Positions 27,450 through 41,618 of a stretch of 64,000 nucleotides of DNA are shown piece after piece. Position 1 is the stretch's first letter. Each line of letters begins with the position of its first letter. Location of the stretch: positions 25,624,650 to 25,688,649 of the forward strand of contig NC_134026.1 in assembly GCF_964204645.1 (NCBI RefSeq). Reading direction: 5' to 3'. The notes under the pieces are model-generated. The model worked only from the letters and a program-made list of their open reading frames with translations. It had not been told where the DNA came from and ran no database searches. The translations under genes were made by a program, and so were the position numbers. Source of the DNA: Tubulanus polymorphus. Taxonomy: Eukaryota; Nemertea; Palaeonemertea; Tubulaniformes; Tubulanidae.

Positions 27450-30400
27450 TAGATATTGAATAATATATAAAATATGTTGGCTATCTCTGCCACTTTCACT
27501 TTTTTTAAATTTATGAAATGATTATGTCCTGCCTTATACTGCTGTCAGTTGTCTCTGGGGGACTATGAAAATAGCACCAAAGTTTATCAAATAAATGGTT
27601 TTATTAAGCTTTCTCTTATGGTAATTCAAACCAACCAGACTTCTAAGTCTGTCTAATAGCTAAGCACTTGAAATGAATATACTCCACGAGTTTTGAAATA
27701 CATGCATTGTTTGCAACAGATTTTTAATCACAATTTTAAACACTAGATGAATATATAATATTTAAACGTATATCATGCATATTTATTTCCATGAGTGAAA
27801 AGGTGTGATTTCTTAAACCCGTGTGATTTGCAATTGTGGATTTATCTTGTTTGAAAAAATAAAAAAATGATTTGTAATTTATTAAAAGGACAATTTCATG
27901 TGATTGTTTTGCTTCTTATACATGTTTTTCTGCTTTCAATGGACGATGTTGTTTTGTTGTCAACGTTATTGTAGATGAGATGGACCATTCATTGTTTTCT
28001 TTTTCCAAATATTGATCAAACTTAAGCAGCCACTCCGAAGACATGTGCAATTTAGAACACGGTGCATTCCATCTACAATAACATTACAATATGCGTCCAA
28101 CATGGATTCATAACCAAAACTAAAATAAAACTCAAAATTCCGTTTGGATATTGGCCAGAATCTGTGATGGATGCTGTTGAGAATTTCGGTGTTGTTGCAA
28201 AAATACGATACATTCACCTGATGATGATGTTGGCTTAGAACTAGCCCGGAGGAGCGAAAGAGAAATCTCGGTCCATAGAGGAGACTACGGGAAGAAATTA
28301 AGCCATTCCATTCTTATGAAATACATAGATCTATACAAGACTAGCGCTGATCTCAATTTCATTTTGCTGAATATTGATTAATTTTATTCAAGTATATAGT
28401 CCATCCATGGCTTATTATAATTATCCCCTGGTGAGCATGGGAATTACAGCAGTTGTCCCTAGATAATTAAGGGCAACGTATTTGAATTGAAGCCTGGAAA
28501 TTGGACACACCTCACTTACATATATAGGTATGTATTCTAATCGAAGTGGTTTGATTAGTTCTGTTGAAATCCTTAAATTGCCATATTCACATTCTGAATG
28601 CGGTTGACTGAATTTGCTTTACATGTTTTAAAAATCATTGTTGTGAATATCTTCGTTGTAGTAAATCTTTTTAGGACGACGCATTTGCAAGGAAAAATGC
28701 CATCTAATGTCCATCACTGAATCGGTATACAGCTTTATTTAGCCACATTCAGCCTCGCTGAAATTTAATCTAATCCATCCCTTAGTTGAAGCGATAATCG
28801 ATGAATGTTTAAGGGTTAATCTAATTCGAATCATGATTACGTAACTTAGTTGATGATGTTTAATAATATAACAGATTAAGCCGAACTGTATTTGTAATCC
28901 TGTAGTATTAAACTGATGATGCAAGGTTGAGTCATATATTTAGATGTAGTTTAGACGGATATTCACGTCTTAGGCTTTAATTATTACAACGCAGGTATTG
29001 TGATTATTCGCTGTTATTCAAAGAAGTTTCGAATTTCATAATCAATCCATTCAACAGATTTCTTCGCACCCGAATCAAAACATTTCGTTCCAAAGTTTGA
29101 ACCACACCAACTTAAAAATCAGTCGACGTGTTTTTGCCTGTTCGCTGTCCCGGTGTTGCCTCCAGCTCTATTTCACGGACAAGAAATCTCATTTGTTTTA
29201 TAATGAGTAAGAGAACTAAATTTGTCCGGAAATTCACTTGAAGCAGTGTGTCGCACAATACATTTTTCGTTTCTCTATACGCCGTATCACGAGTTCTTAA
29301 TTATGTATCTCATAGAAATTTTGATAATGGAACCCTTTCCATTTGATTGGACTCGGACAGAACTAAGTCATTAAGAATTGTTTCAGTTTTCTATCCGCAC
29401 ACGCTCGCAGGCTCTCGACAAACTGATTAGGAATTATGAATGTGTCTTGTCCTCTCTATTGTCCGCGATGCACAGTATGGCTAAACTGCCGCTACACACT
29501 TGGACAAATAAACTAATGAAATTTATTGTGAACAAACTTCTTCAGTACCGGCCGTTCTCACAGTCCTTCAGCGTCGACAGCTTATGAAAATCGTTAATTA
29601 ATTGATACACTGATTTTATATATTGCTTCACGATTGATTCATCTCACGTCAACCGTGAAATCCGTAATCGGTGCTTCTAGAAAACTTTAATAAGAACGCG
29701 GCTTCGCGCAGTCGATTACCATGTTGCTATACGTATATACACGCGTATATGCGGTATTTTTACCATTTCCACAAACGTCGCTTGAAAAAATTTATAGAAT
29801 CATTCATTGCGATAAACTCGTATAGTACAGTGAAGAGAGACGGTGATATCCAAAATTATCTATCCAACCATGTTATTCGTATATCTTAGGGGAAAACTAA
29901 TTTTTTCGTCCACTGAAAATTTGAAATTGGCCAAATTCGTGATTTGAGGTAGAGTTTGGTCAATTTGCCATGCCACGCGTCAATTTCATTGACATCGTAA
30001 TGCAGCTGCCATAGGGCGAGTTCGGATGAAACTTCGGTCTCACGCGGAAGATTACTTGTTAGGCCTATAAAAACGTTTGAACATTCTTTGAAAGCTAAGG
30101 GGAATGAAAAAAGCTGCCAATTGTCGCGATTGAAAACATAATTCACTCGGAGTTATTTATAGAAAAATAACGATGCAAGGCGTAAGAATAACCACTAATC
30201 AAAATGGGCATAGATTGAAAAAAAAGGTTAAAGAATGGTCCATAGTTTCATGAAAGTGATATAAGCCACTACCAATTCTATGGAAGGTGTAATATATTTT
30301 TTTCATGATGCATCACACGGACATTAACACCATAAGATATCAGATTAAAAATTGTCATGGAAGTCGAAATCAGGTGTATACGCGCGTTTGGCCATTTCTT

Positions 30401-32971
30401 TTTGTACCTGCTGAAATTAATTTTCGTGTAAAATAACACTTCAAAGGTTGCTAGGGGTTACGCGGCGTAAAAAGATGAAAGCACTATCCGGAGAAATTAG
30501 AGATAAAATTCGGTTTGTTCACCAGAGTTTCATTGTTCGTCGTGTACATGTTTATCGAAGACTTGTAATATTGGATTTATTTCCGACGAAAGACAATCAG
30601 AGATTTAGTGCTCGTACAGCGCCCGGTTCGGTTCCCGAATAGACGAAACTGACAGTTACATTTTGAAAAAGTTAAATATGTATTCTTTTGAGATTATCGC
30701 GACGTGCGTCTAACGTCAGATGATTGGCAGCCGCAAAATCTAAACGCATTATCTCCGAAGAACATAAGGGACTTACATCAATAATTGAAAATTTGATGCG
30801 ATAAATTCGCGTTTTAAAACAACAATTGATGCCAGACAGGCGACTATAAAACACACTATTTCGCCGGAGAAAAAGGTTTAATCGTGTGCAGGTAAATTGT
30901 ATTTCTGTCAATATAATTCCATTCAATTCGAAAAAAGGATTAACTCGCTGCAATTTAGATAAAGCCAGTCAGTCAATGCGATCAATTTGATTGACAGTTA
31001 TTATTTGAATTCTCTGGAAAAATAAACGCTGTACTGTTTGGTTCTCGGCAGAGGTTCAAAAAGTTGAGACTGTTCGCTACTAAAAAGACTGAAAGTTAAG
31101 CAGTGTCCATGTGGGTTCTATCCACCCCGACAACACATGAATGACCAGCCATTGTTCTTTCTTTCAAGTGTTCATAATTAGATCTCTATCTGGTTGACAC
31201 TCCAGTGACCACCGTTCGTAAAATACAATCACAGATGGGAATTTTCAGATGGTCTGCCGAGAGCCGGTCATTCTTTTACAATGAACCACGTTTTAGCAGG
31301 CATCATTGGATTTGCGTTAAAGGCCAAAAATATAAGAAAAATTTAATAATCCTCGGACAAAAAAAAACTAGTGGACACGAAAAAAGCTAATTTCTTTGTT
31401 GAGTAGCCGCACCTGGTTGGCTGCGCCCAATGCAGTAAAATAAAATTTTATACTCGGACAGATGGTCAGTGCTCGTTGAAAGGTCACTCAAATTCACAAT
31501 GTGGTCAAAATAGCCGAATAGCCGATACGCCGTCGGTCATTTATTTGGGGACAAAAAAATTCCAAAAATGACCATGTTGCATGTGAAAAATGAGCCATAA
31601 TTCATTCCGTGGTGATTTCAACTACTGACCGATCTCTATTGACAATTTTGCGCTGAAAAAATAATCAGGACAAAGACATTTTTAGTGTCCCAATCTGGCG
31701 TAAATATTTTCACTTCGGTGTTTGGGAGACTTGAAAATAAATGTAAGTAAACCAAGTCGGCTATGTCATTAATTCAATATACTCGCGTCCATTGTGAATA
31801 TCCGATGTGTGGTTATCAAAACATTTCAAGAATCGATTATAAAATGTTGATTTTTAACTCGCATTTTTCATATATTTTTAAACGAAAATCGAAGTGAACA
31901 TTGAAACATCTTATGCCGTAAATGTTTCATCATTAAAATCTATTCGAACGATTTTTCACATCAAACGAACTCTGCAACCGAAACATTATGGAAGATGAAA
32001 GGTTTAGAAGTTTGCTTTTATTGCCAGAAAACATGTACATCATTGTGAATGAAATAAAAACAAACTTGAAGTTGAACTTATTTAATGCGAAGTGCTTGTT
32101 TCGTCCTAAACCCTGGACCCAATCATCAAAGCTATTGATCTACACCTGCATTGAATCACGGAATACCCTTGTTAAAATTTTTTGTTCATGTCCGAAATAC
32201 TTTTCAAATAGACATTAATAGACTAAAACAATGAAAATTACAAATATTCATACGTGAGTTCGCGTTTGAATGAAAACTTGACTAAATGGGAAATCTTGTT
32301 TTTGGTTTCTGCTCCAGGCAATCAGGCAATAACTGCAACATCAAATATTAATTCCAAAGCCGAAAGTATTCCTGTGCCATTGAGATTGTAAAAAGGTGTT
32401 TCTCGTTCGGACAATGAACGTTACAAGGATTTCATTTTAGTTTATACGGTTGATTTGGCACTTCAGGGCAATTTTTTAAAAGAAATACTTCATCTACATC
32501 ATGGTTTGGGTCTCAGCGTAAAGAGAGATCGCCTACATAAATTTTGGAACTGGAAAATTTAGAAATCAGAAAAAGTGTGAAATACTGTGTGCTGGGCTTT
32601 TTGACATATATACCGACGTTTTAAAAGACATTTTAAACATACGTGAAAACGATGAAAATGTGTAAGATATGGTAGAAACAAAGTGTACTCAAAAATATAG
32701 ATTAGCCATGTTCGTTTTCTCTTTTTACCCTCTGCAAGTTTTATTTAATATTTGCATCTCATTTTTTTTATTTTATAAAATGCACTGCTTTATTAACCTC
32801 ATCTACCTCAACATTTTGGTTAAAAGTATTTTCCATCCATATTTTTCAACATAATGTGGGACTTCCAACATAAATGTACGATTTTTTGTTGACACGTCGA
32901 TGTTATTTCCACTAAACCCCGTATCACTTTTTGAATTGCTTTATTCAAGTACGTAGACATCGAGTATAATG

Positions 32972-33003
32972 ATGGACTCTAAAACGTTCGTTTTAGAGTC
33001 CAT
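32972..33003. repeat. Perfect 15-bp hairpin
   Basis: The 15-nt arm ATGGACTCTAAAACG is followed after two T residues by its exact reverse complement. There is no T-run after it that would suggest an RNA polymerase III terminator. A related, shorter and imperfect version (TGGACTC ... GAGTCCA) occurs near 54733-54761. Confidence 0.9.
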
Positions 33004-35604
33004 GGTTTAATCAAGTATTTGATACTTCGATATTTGCTCCACAAAACATAAGGATCTGAATCCTAAGGTTAAAGTAAAATTCACAAAGCTTGGGCAATAA
33101 AAATTATTTTCATCTGTTAATATTTCTGACAAAATCATCAGTGAAACTGATATTTTCTGTAAACCGCCATATTGTATGTTAGTCTGTCCAATCCGTGCAC
33201 CCTCTGTAACGGAATTCCAAAATCTTAATAAGATTGCTTAAATCTAGTTTATGCGCCACAAATGAAATGACACAGATTTTGAATAGTTTCATTTGTCATG
33301 ATATCTTTATTTCAAGAATATAAAGAGTTCATTTACACTAATCCGAAAGCTTGAAAAATAAAAAAGGGCATTGTAGTTTGTATTCAAAATATGTGACTGA
33401 AAATTGTAAAAAGAAATACATATTCCTTTCTGCTAAAGAAAAAGAAAGTTTCTATAATGCTGTAAATTACAGAAAGTCTAATATATGTAACGCAGAGTTA
33501 ACTGTAAACTGTTTTTATACCGACTGAACCCATTTTTTTCTTGTTCATTTTCGTAACGACTTGAAATCGAAGTTTACCTCAAGAAACACATATGATTCTT
33601 GCTTTATTTTGCTAACCTTACCATTTAATGACAGTCCGTTTTAGTAGATGTATCTATCCGACAGCTATTATGTCAGTACGCTTTTTGCATAATCTTTTCT
33701 CACTTTATGAGGCATTTTGCTTCAAATATATATCATTATTATCATTTGAATCATTAGTTAGAATAATACAAACAAACCTCTGTTAATCATTATATATCAA
33801 TTATATATGATAATATAAAGTTTTTAAGCAAAGTATTTTTTAAAAACCCTGTTGTGATTTATTATAAAGTATATCCATTTCAAATGGACCGGTGTTCACA
33901 TAACAAATTCTTCTTTATTTACTCGAAATCTCTCTTAATCCTTCCTGTAATCTTATTTGCCTGATTTTACCTCTATCTACCTCTTATACCTGTAGAAACC
34001 TTGACGCTACTTAATTTGCCATTTTATCCTATTGCCAATTGATTAATCAACAGAAACAATTCGTAATAACATTTCTGATAAAATGAAGGTCAGTTTATTT
34101 TATGTTCTTGTATATATGTACAATGTATATTACATAATCTGTATCTATTGGTTAATTGATAATGAAATGATTGTTTGATTCAAACTAACCAAAACGAAGA
34201 GATATGTCAATGATATGATATCGCTAGTATTCAACCCTGATCATTGTGGCAACGGTCAGTATTTCGTGCATAGTAGACGTGTTGATATGTTCTTTTTATA
34301 ATAAAAAAAACAATGTTTATATCTATACATACATACGTATATTTGAATATATATGATATACTGATGACTCGATGATATATTGCAAAACAACGATGTACAT
34401 ATAAAGTAAAATGTTCGTCTGTGAATTGTGTAATAAATAAACATGTTAATTATGAAAACACGCAGAGGATGTATCGGTGGATTTTTAACCCCAATATAAT
34501 TGACTGTGTATATGTAACTATATTTAGAACCAATTGGTCATTAATCATTAAAATGTATATGACCATATGTTTCCTCAGTGTATTATATATACATGAATGA
34601 ATTTCGTGTTGATTACCAGTAAATATATGAATATAATATTTATGAAAAATTTTACGTGGTCGGATGCGTCTCATAAGGCGTCAACGACGCGTGTGTTTGT
34701 GTGTATGTATAAGTTATGTTTAATTTTTAGTTTTGACATGAACTTGAATGTTAGCGCTTTTCGTATCAAGACGGTTTGTAAAAATATTTGCTTCTCTGCT
34801 GACGAGTCAAATAAAAATAAAGAATTTATTGAAAGGTGAAATTTGACTTTTTGTTTTGTATTATGGATTATGGATTCTGATGGAACGAACTTTCCCCCTC
34901 ATGATTGATACTTTTGGACGAAATCACGATGACGAGGAGGATATTGAAGCTCAAAATGAATGGATATTCCCAAATTAATGAAAGTTCGCCCTTATCGCAG
35001 TTGGTGCTATAGATTCCGTTTGAAAATGATTTCCCGCCCCAAACTGGTGGCAGCACCAGCCTGTTTACTCGAGCCAAACGCCTGAAATATTCGCGTGGAA
35101 AGGAGTGTTGATGATTCAAACATTGGTAAAAACTGGAATACGTTTATTGTTTACCGGATCTCACGCTTCCAAAAAGTGTCCCCTGTTGTCTCACTTGTAA
35201 TAGATGTTTATATTCATCGATGAGAAAGGGTTGAGAAACCATCTGATTAAAGCAACGATGAAGTCATTTAGAAAATTATAGCAGCGCCGAGAACCGCCTA
35301 ATGTGTCATTAAGTTACAAGCTCAAACGTATAATGTGTTTAATTGATTTCTGCATGCCAGTGAAGTAAACAGAATTTCACAGGTTCACGTCCTCGGTAAA
35401 AATGCCGCGATGTCAGTTCATCCGTAAATTTCATTTCTATGTTCAAAGCGAAGCCACGTCTCATCCCATTAATTAGTCGAAGGTTTTGTAATGAGCGTTT
35501 TTAAATAATTCCCCTTTTCATGCTTACAACAGCAGCGTAGTGAGTTTCATACCAACATTCAAATTGCACCAATTCCCAGAAATCTATACTTGGCCACTGC
35601 ATGG

Positions 35605-35634
35605 ACGTATAAACTAGATATATAGTTTATACGT
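35605..35634. repeat. Perfect 12-bp hairpin with 6-nt loop
   Basis: The arm ACGTATAAACTA is separated by GATATA from its exact reverse complement. It could fold in DNA or RNA; no surrounding gene is visible. Confidence 0.85.
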
Positions 35635-38600
35635 TGGTGGCTACAGCGACACAGGAGCCTTCGACCAGTTGAAGTGGGTTCCACCAAGAATATTCTGTTA
35701 TTGCAGACAAGGTGATGGAACATGCTATTAATACGTTCTACACGTATATGTTATGAAGAGCCTCTCTCGCTCTCTTTTTCATATAACTTCGCTGTGACAG
35801 AATTTTAAGTGAAAGATCTCTTCAATATAATCAAATTTGGCGTTTGTTTCTGAATTCCGTTTAATGGGTTTAGGTTTATTGCAATTTTGCGCGGTCCCAC
35901 GTAAAGTGGAAATAATTTGATTATAAAATCTCATAAGCTTTCATAAAGCAACGTAATTTAAGTGAAATGGCCATAGTTAATTGTCAGTTCATTTTACTTG
36001 ATCTATGCGAAGTCATAAATAAAATTGCGTTGTTTGCATCAAATTTAATCTGCAGCTTATAATTGAATTTGAAAGCGAAAGATATAACTGGATGGGGGGA
36101 ATTGAAGTCGACTAGAACATTTTCAAGAGACAGTTTAAAAGCATGAAATTGTAGATGTCGGTTCTCTGAAATTAGCTTCATATTTCATGATATCTTATTA
36201 AGAAACACGAAATTATACCACAGCCTCCTATCTTTAAGGGCTGGTCCGGCTGTCGGCCTCGGTCGGACCAATAATTTCCCAAATCAGTTCTACTCAAATT
36301 CGTCATTTCACTCCAATAGAAATTCTCGCCCAATTTCGGCAAAATCGTATGTTTCAAATGCCGGAAAATGCATCTAGAGCATCTGATTTTAGAAATCATT
36401 CTGGGGGATGACCCTTCGGCGCTCGCCGGTGATGCTATCGACATTTGAAAATGTTCCACTAATCCTTTCTGGTCGCACAAATCCCAGATTGCTTCCACCG
36501 GCCGTAACTAGAAAATACTGTCCATATAACAAAATTCCAATTTCCAATTTCAAACTTGTCTTATCAGATATATAAAATTGCCTTGCGATGGGGGCATCTC
36601 AATCACCGGAGTAACCAGCAAAACTTATCCCAATTAAAATGCATTATTGTTGTTTCACGCGCGAATGCAAATTATGCGACTAGAGATTATAGCATTTTAA
36701 TAGCAATTGCCATTACGTGCCGCGCCATAAGATATTACGACTAAATCGATCTATTAGAAAAATGGAGTGAAATTCAAGATCGTATTTACGACGCATTAAT
36801 AAACAACCAGCGACGATTCAGAGCACTTTACGGAATACGATTAAGGCTCATTTAATTTTCAAACCGTGATCGAGAAAATTCAAAACGCAATTACATTAAA
36901 TTGGAATCGTTAAAAGCTGACGCATGAACGAAATGATTGTGCAATTTGTGCTGCATGACGCCGATTAACAAAATATCGGGTAATCGGGAGAGTGAATTAT
37001 TGCTCACAAATGCCCCAACTTCAAACCACCGGAAAAACTGTGTGAAATTCACCACGAGATGCTTATCATAGACTTAAGTTGATCGCAACAGAGGGCTGGT
37101 TAAATAGTTAACCCGATGGCAAGAGTAGTTGCTAATCGATTCCACGGTCATGCTGGGGTTGTCCAAAATAGGTTTGTTGGTAATCAATCGAGCCGTTTGA
37201 TCCCAAACATTTGTAGGGGAATCCGCACAGGGGTGGAACTTTGGGGACCTGTGAGAATTGTAAAAAGCTATCAAATTTTTTTGCAGTGCCTTTTTCTATT
37301 TTGACTACAAAGATAATTGGTGTATTCATACCTCTGTGGACATCAAAGTGCCCTTTTGTGATGTGACAAGTCCTTCAAAACTAGCCCCTCAGTGCGGGAG
37401 TACACATGATATTGCCTTTTTGTACGTCAAAGAGCCCCTTTGTAGCAAGTTCTTCAAAATGTGCATCTGAATCAGCCCTGTACATCGTCTGGTATTCAAA
37501 CTAGGTTTGATAGGGTTCACAGATTTTTCGTCAGTATAGCTTATTAAAAACTTTAAGATGGCATAATAAAAACTAAAATTCATTGTTCACAGGTTTGATT
37601 TTTACAGGGTTTCGTTAGTTCTCATCAGTGTTGTACAAATTTTGACGAGCGGTTGTCTCAAGACGTTTTTTTTTCGCGAATTATCGACGTTTTTGTGCTT
37701 CGTAAATCGAAGAAAGCTTTACGTTGACTTTAATCCGGCCACTCTAAAAGCTCTCCAGCAAATGGCGATATTTTTATAACGTAATACCGGGCGAAATATA
37801 AATCAAAGGGAATACAAACTTTATTCATTTGCGACGTCTTGAAACCTACAGTGAGCTCAGTACCTGGTCGCTACGGATGAGAAAACTTTTAATTCTAAAG
37901 TCAATACAACGAAGGATTAGCCCCACTTTGATTTCAGCACCGATACACAGTGACCACACGAAGTCTCTGAATCAGAATGAAATCGAAAAGAACTTTTTCC
38001 AATTCAATTTGAAGCAATCGGTTACCATGGGAACGCACGGACGGGTCAGTAGTACAAACGTAGACAATGCATCTGAGGGTAATTCAAGCCTTTTAATCGA
38101 ATTGTGTTAAAGGCAGGTTTCGATAGGTTTCTACCGATGAAACGTTACTATCAGAATACGCTTTAACCCTGTCCGGAATATCATAATCTTAAACCTTACA
38201 GACGCCGGCATCCATTTTAATCCGGAATTAATATTGTTTTACCGGAACACGTTCAACTTGCCTAATATTATCGGTAAAAGGCCGAATTATTCAAAATTGA
38301 TATTTCAGTTGAGTACGGTACGCGGCTCAATCATCTCGTAATAAAAATGCACCCCACATTTTTTTTATTGCAGGGACTCTTACTCCGCTGGTAAAAAAAA
38401 ACAATTGATCGCCTGAATTAAACGACGATCCAAATAGGTGGCACATTCATCGACAGTGGCACATACATCCATTATTAAAATGACGACTGTACGACATACG
38501 CCCCGACCCCGGTAGTACCTATTTCTTGAAAAATGCGTGATTTTTCTCCACAATATCTCAACCATATAATGTATCTTCGTTCTATATATCATTTTATATT

Positions 38601-39150
38601 TTCACTGAAATCAACGGAGTGAAGCTTTTGCGGTGAACAAAATCCGCCATTTCAGTGATATGTTTTATTTTTAAGTGGTGCTCGTTTCGTCAAATGTTTT
38701 GCACTTCATTTACAACTTGATTGGTGATGGGTACCCATGGTGATGGCGTCTATTTTCCTGCATTTTCCTGTTCATTCCACGAATAATAAGTATTTCTTGG
38801 ACCTCGGAACTGCTTTTAGGTATGTTACATGTATGTTAAACCTATAATATTTATGTTTCTACAGATTAAAATGACTATAGTTGATACGAACGATCAGACT
38901 AGAATTTGAATGGTGTGTGAAATGTCAATGCAGTGTGAAAAGAATGAAATTCAACCATAATTTATTGATCGATCATGTGCTTTCTTAGTCAGACGACATT
39001 TAAGAACATGTCTGGCCGAACCCGTCAGTCCTTATTAATCAATCAAAATGCCATATTTTACAAATCTATGCTTATCTTGGTTTTAGGCTTGCTTCAGGCC
39101 AGCATCGCATGTGTTCTGTGACTGATATTACACCTTAAACTTTCACTGAG

Positions 39151-39370
39151 AACCTAAGTGTCAGTGGTATATCGCGATTGCGACCCCTGACACTAAGGTT
39201 CACACGAGCTCAGTACACACAGTATCCAGGTTGCGCGAAACGGCCACTTTCAGGACTGGGTGAACTAACACTCTGGTCTCCTTCCACTCCCTACCGCCCT
39301 ACCCTTCATCTACCCATAACATCCAGACTGGGAGAGGGATCTTAATGGGTAAGAGACCACTCTCCCAGTC
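39151..39370. repeat. Cluster of short inverted repeats, two of them interleaved
   Basis: Arms of 14 nt at 39151-39164 and 39187-39200 pair with one mismatch. A second pair, GACTGGGAGAG (39326-39336) with its exact complement at 39360-39370, interleaves with TACCCAT (39311-39317) and ATGGGTA (39345-39351). The region is less AT-rich than its surroundings and may be the remnant of a transposon, but I could not define ends. Confidence 0.5.
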
Positions 39371-39599
39371 AGGATAATGTCTCAATTAGTAACAGACCAC
39401 ACAATTTATTCATCCTTAGCCTAGTACATGCAGTTGATAGTCTCCAGTGTTTTTGATTGTGACCTCTTTTCATAAAGCAACAAAACACATGTGAGATATA
39501 TATAGTACAGTAGTATTACATTATTAGCGTACATGTAGTGTGACAAGTTTGGAATTGAAGACCAATCTAGCAGAATCGCTCAGAACGAACGCTTACGTT

Positions 39600-39817
39600 G
39601 TAGGTATGGTTCATACCATGTTCAAATTCAAGAAATTTTTCCCTTATTCAACTTGATTAAATGAGACTCTATCGTAATCCTTCCAATTGGTACAAAGCTG
39701 GTATAATATCGGATATTCCGTTATTGTGATTTTTGGGATTCTGTTGGGACCTTAATGAGCACCCTAAAAGTAAGCAAAATATCCCAGAAAAACAGGTCTT
39801 ATCCATTGATAAATGGA
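39600..39817 (+). repeat. Diverged half-copy of the foldback element found at 62.3-62.8 kb
   Basis: This segment aligns end to end with the right arm of the foldback at 62592-62842, in the same orientation. The longest identical block runs from AAAAGTAAGCAAAATATCCC through ACAGGTCT (34 nt), with further matching blocks around ATATCGGATATTC and CAAGAAATTT. No inverse partner is visible next to it, so it is a solo arm or the remains of an element that lost the other half. Confidence 0.8.
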
Positions 39818-41618
39818 CCATAGGCCTAATCCTTAGGCCTATACGTTGTTTCTAGGTTAGTCCATCATTCTGAAAATAGCTTTCTTGGATAACTCGGAAG
39901 TTCGGCTGATAGTCGGACTAATGCCTATACCACTCTATTCTAACTGTATTCACAAATATCACTCATCAGTAGTGTTGTGTTAGAAACCAATCGAAATAAC
40001 TAAAATGTGCGGTAACTATTTGCATTATTGATGTCTTTTAGCTCAGCTACATTCCATTTGACGTTATCAAAGTAAAGTTTACTATGAGATAAGAGAGTTA
40101 CATGCTGTCCAGTGTCTACTCAGCATTCATCTGGTCTAATTGAGCTTAGATGCATTTCATTAGTCAGGAGCTTGCGAGGTTTTAAAAACTCCAATTATAG
40201 GTTTCCCTAGTTATACCTTAATGAAATTAACATTTGGGACAAAGACCTAGACCTATCTGGTACATTTTATGGTAGGTATAAGTTGATGGGTAGGCGCGTG
40301 CCTGAGGTGTGAATGGTGGTTTGTGGGTTTGTTATATAAGTTGTAGATGAAGCAATATAAATCAACAACATTGATTAACCCTTCTCCATAGTCTACTGAT
40401 TGATCACTGATATCCCATATATACATGCATACATAGCCTATGTACATTCATAAACCATTTTGGATTGGAAGGAAATGTTTCCTGAAAATGAATATTTACC
40501 TTTTTACGATGGTTCATCAAGTACATGCTATTTCTAAAAATTATTCAAAAGAATTATTCAATCAGTATTCTTTACTATGAGTTAGATTAAAACTGTTTCT
40601 TATCGATATTTTCATTACTGACTGTTTATTGTCATGCAGAGATAGGCAAATTTGAAGCTTTCATATCTATTCATGGATTACTAGGTGTGTCCAACATTTT
40701 CACAATTAGAAAAAAACACTGAATAGCCTCTGCCTATGGGAATTCATTCATTGAGAAAGCTTCTTTCAATTATTGTGCGCTCCATGGAGACGTGCATGTT
40801 TTATATAGTATTACCAATGTCATTTTCTATGTTAAGCGATATGAAAAATTCCGGTTTTTTTCAATCTTGAAAAAAAAACAGTTCAGTGACGGGATTATTT
40901 AATCAAAGTTTCCAGTGAATGTGGAATGATGTGGGAGTTGAGAGCAGATCATATTTTATGCGGTAGCAACGTTTCGAAATCGTTGCCTGTTGGTGATAAC
41001 GCAATTATCATTAGCAGAAAACGGTGACAGAATTAGAAAAAAAATGATTGTTGTCAACTGAATGCGACAGTGTCTATATTCATAGAAATTGTATAATGAT
41101 TTCTCTTCACTGTAACTATCCAAAATTGAATTTCCAAATATCATCAATAATACATTTGTCCCAATGAAAGCGTTATATTTCACAACATATCGCTTCATAA
41201 TTATTGAAATGTAATTTATGAAATCAATTGCATTTCGATGTTTTTATGGATATATTCACCAGTTCCAATTAAATGCATATATGCCATTCTACATTCAGTT
41301 CCGACTCATTACAATTACGAAAGGAAGCTAAGCTTTTAGCGACATGTGATTATTGTTGCTATGCAACAGGAGCGACGAGGATGGCTGCGATCTTTTGTGC
41401 TCACGTAAAGGTTTGCTTTTATTTTGCAGCGATCAGTACTCGAGAACAGGAAGTATCCATGGAGTCTATAGAAAGCGAAAGACGTTTAATTAACGAACAT
41501 TGAACATTGCTCGGGACACAAATATACATAAATTTCATCAAACGAAATGTAGTCATTACGTCGTCTGTGTGGAAAGCATGTTTTTAACTGGTGCACTTCC
41601 TCGATTTCGTTTGTTGTG

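Larger units (their letters stand above)
21056..41549. other. 20-kb gene-poor interval
   Basis: No exon can be supported on either strand: open frames are short, share no recognisable domains and lack convincing splice contexts. The interval contains TA microsatellites near 27.2 and 27.4 kb, hairpins near 33.0 and 35.6 kb, a diverged direct repeat near 37.34-37.46 kb, inverted repeats near 39.15-39.37 kb and a half-copy of a foldback repeat at 39.60-39.82 kb. Stretches such as 25.58-25.70 kb combine TAATTA-type cores with less AT-rich sequence and may be regulatory, but nothing in the sequence proves it. It ends at the in-frame stop (41550-41552) upstream of the NIM1 start. Confidence 0.55.

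Noticed and set aside
41273-41503. 76-codon + strand frame directly upstream of NIM1K
   Set aside because: It ends about 115 nt before the NIM1 start in a different frame, has no similarity to the kinase N-terminus, and is more simply 5'UTR or promoter DNA.
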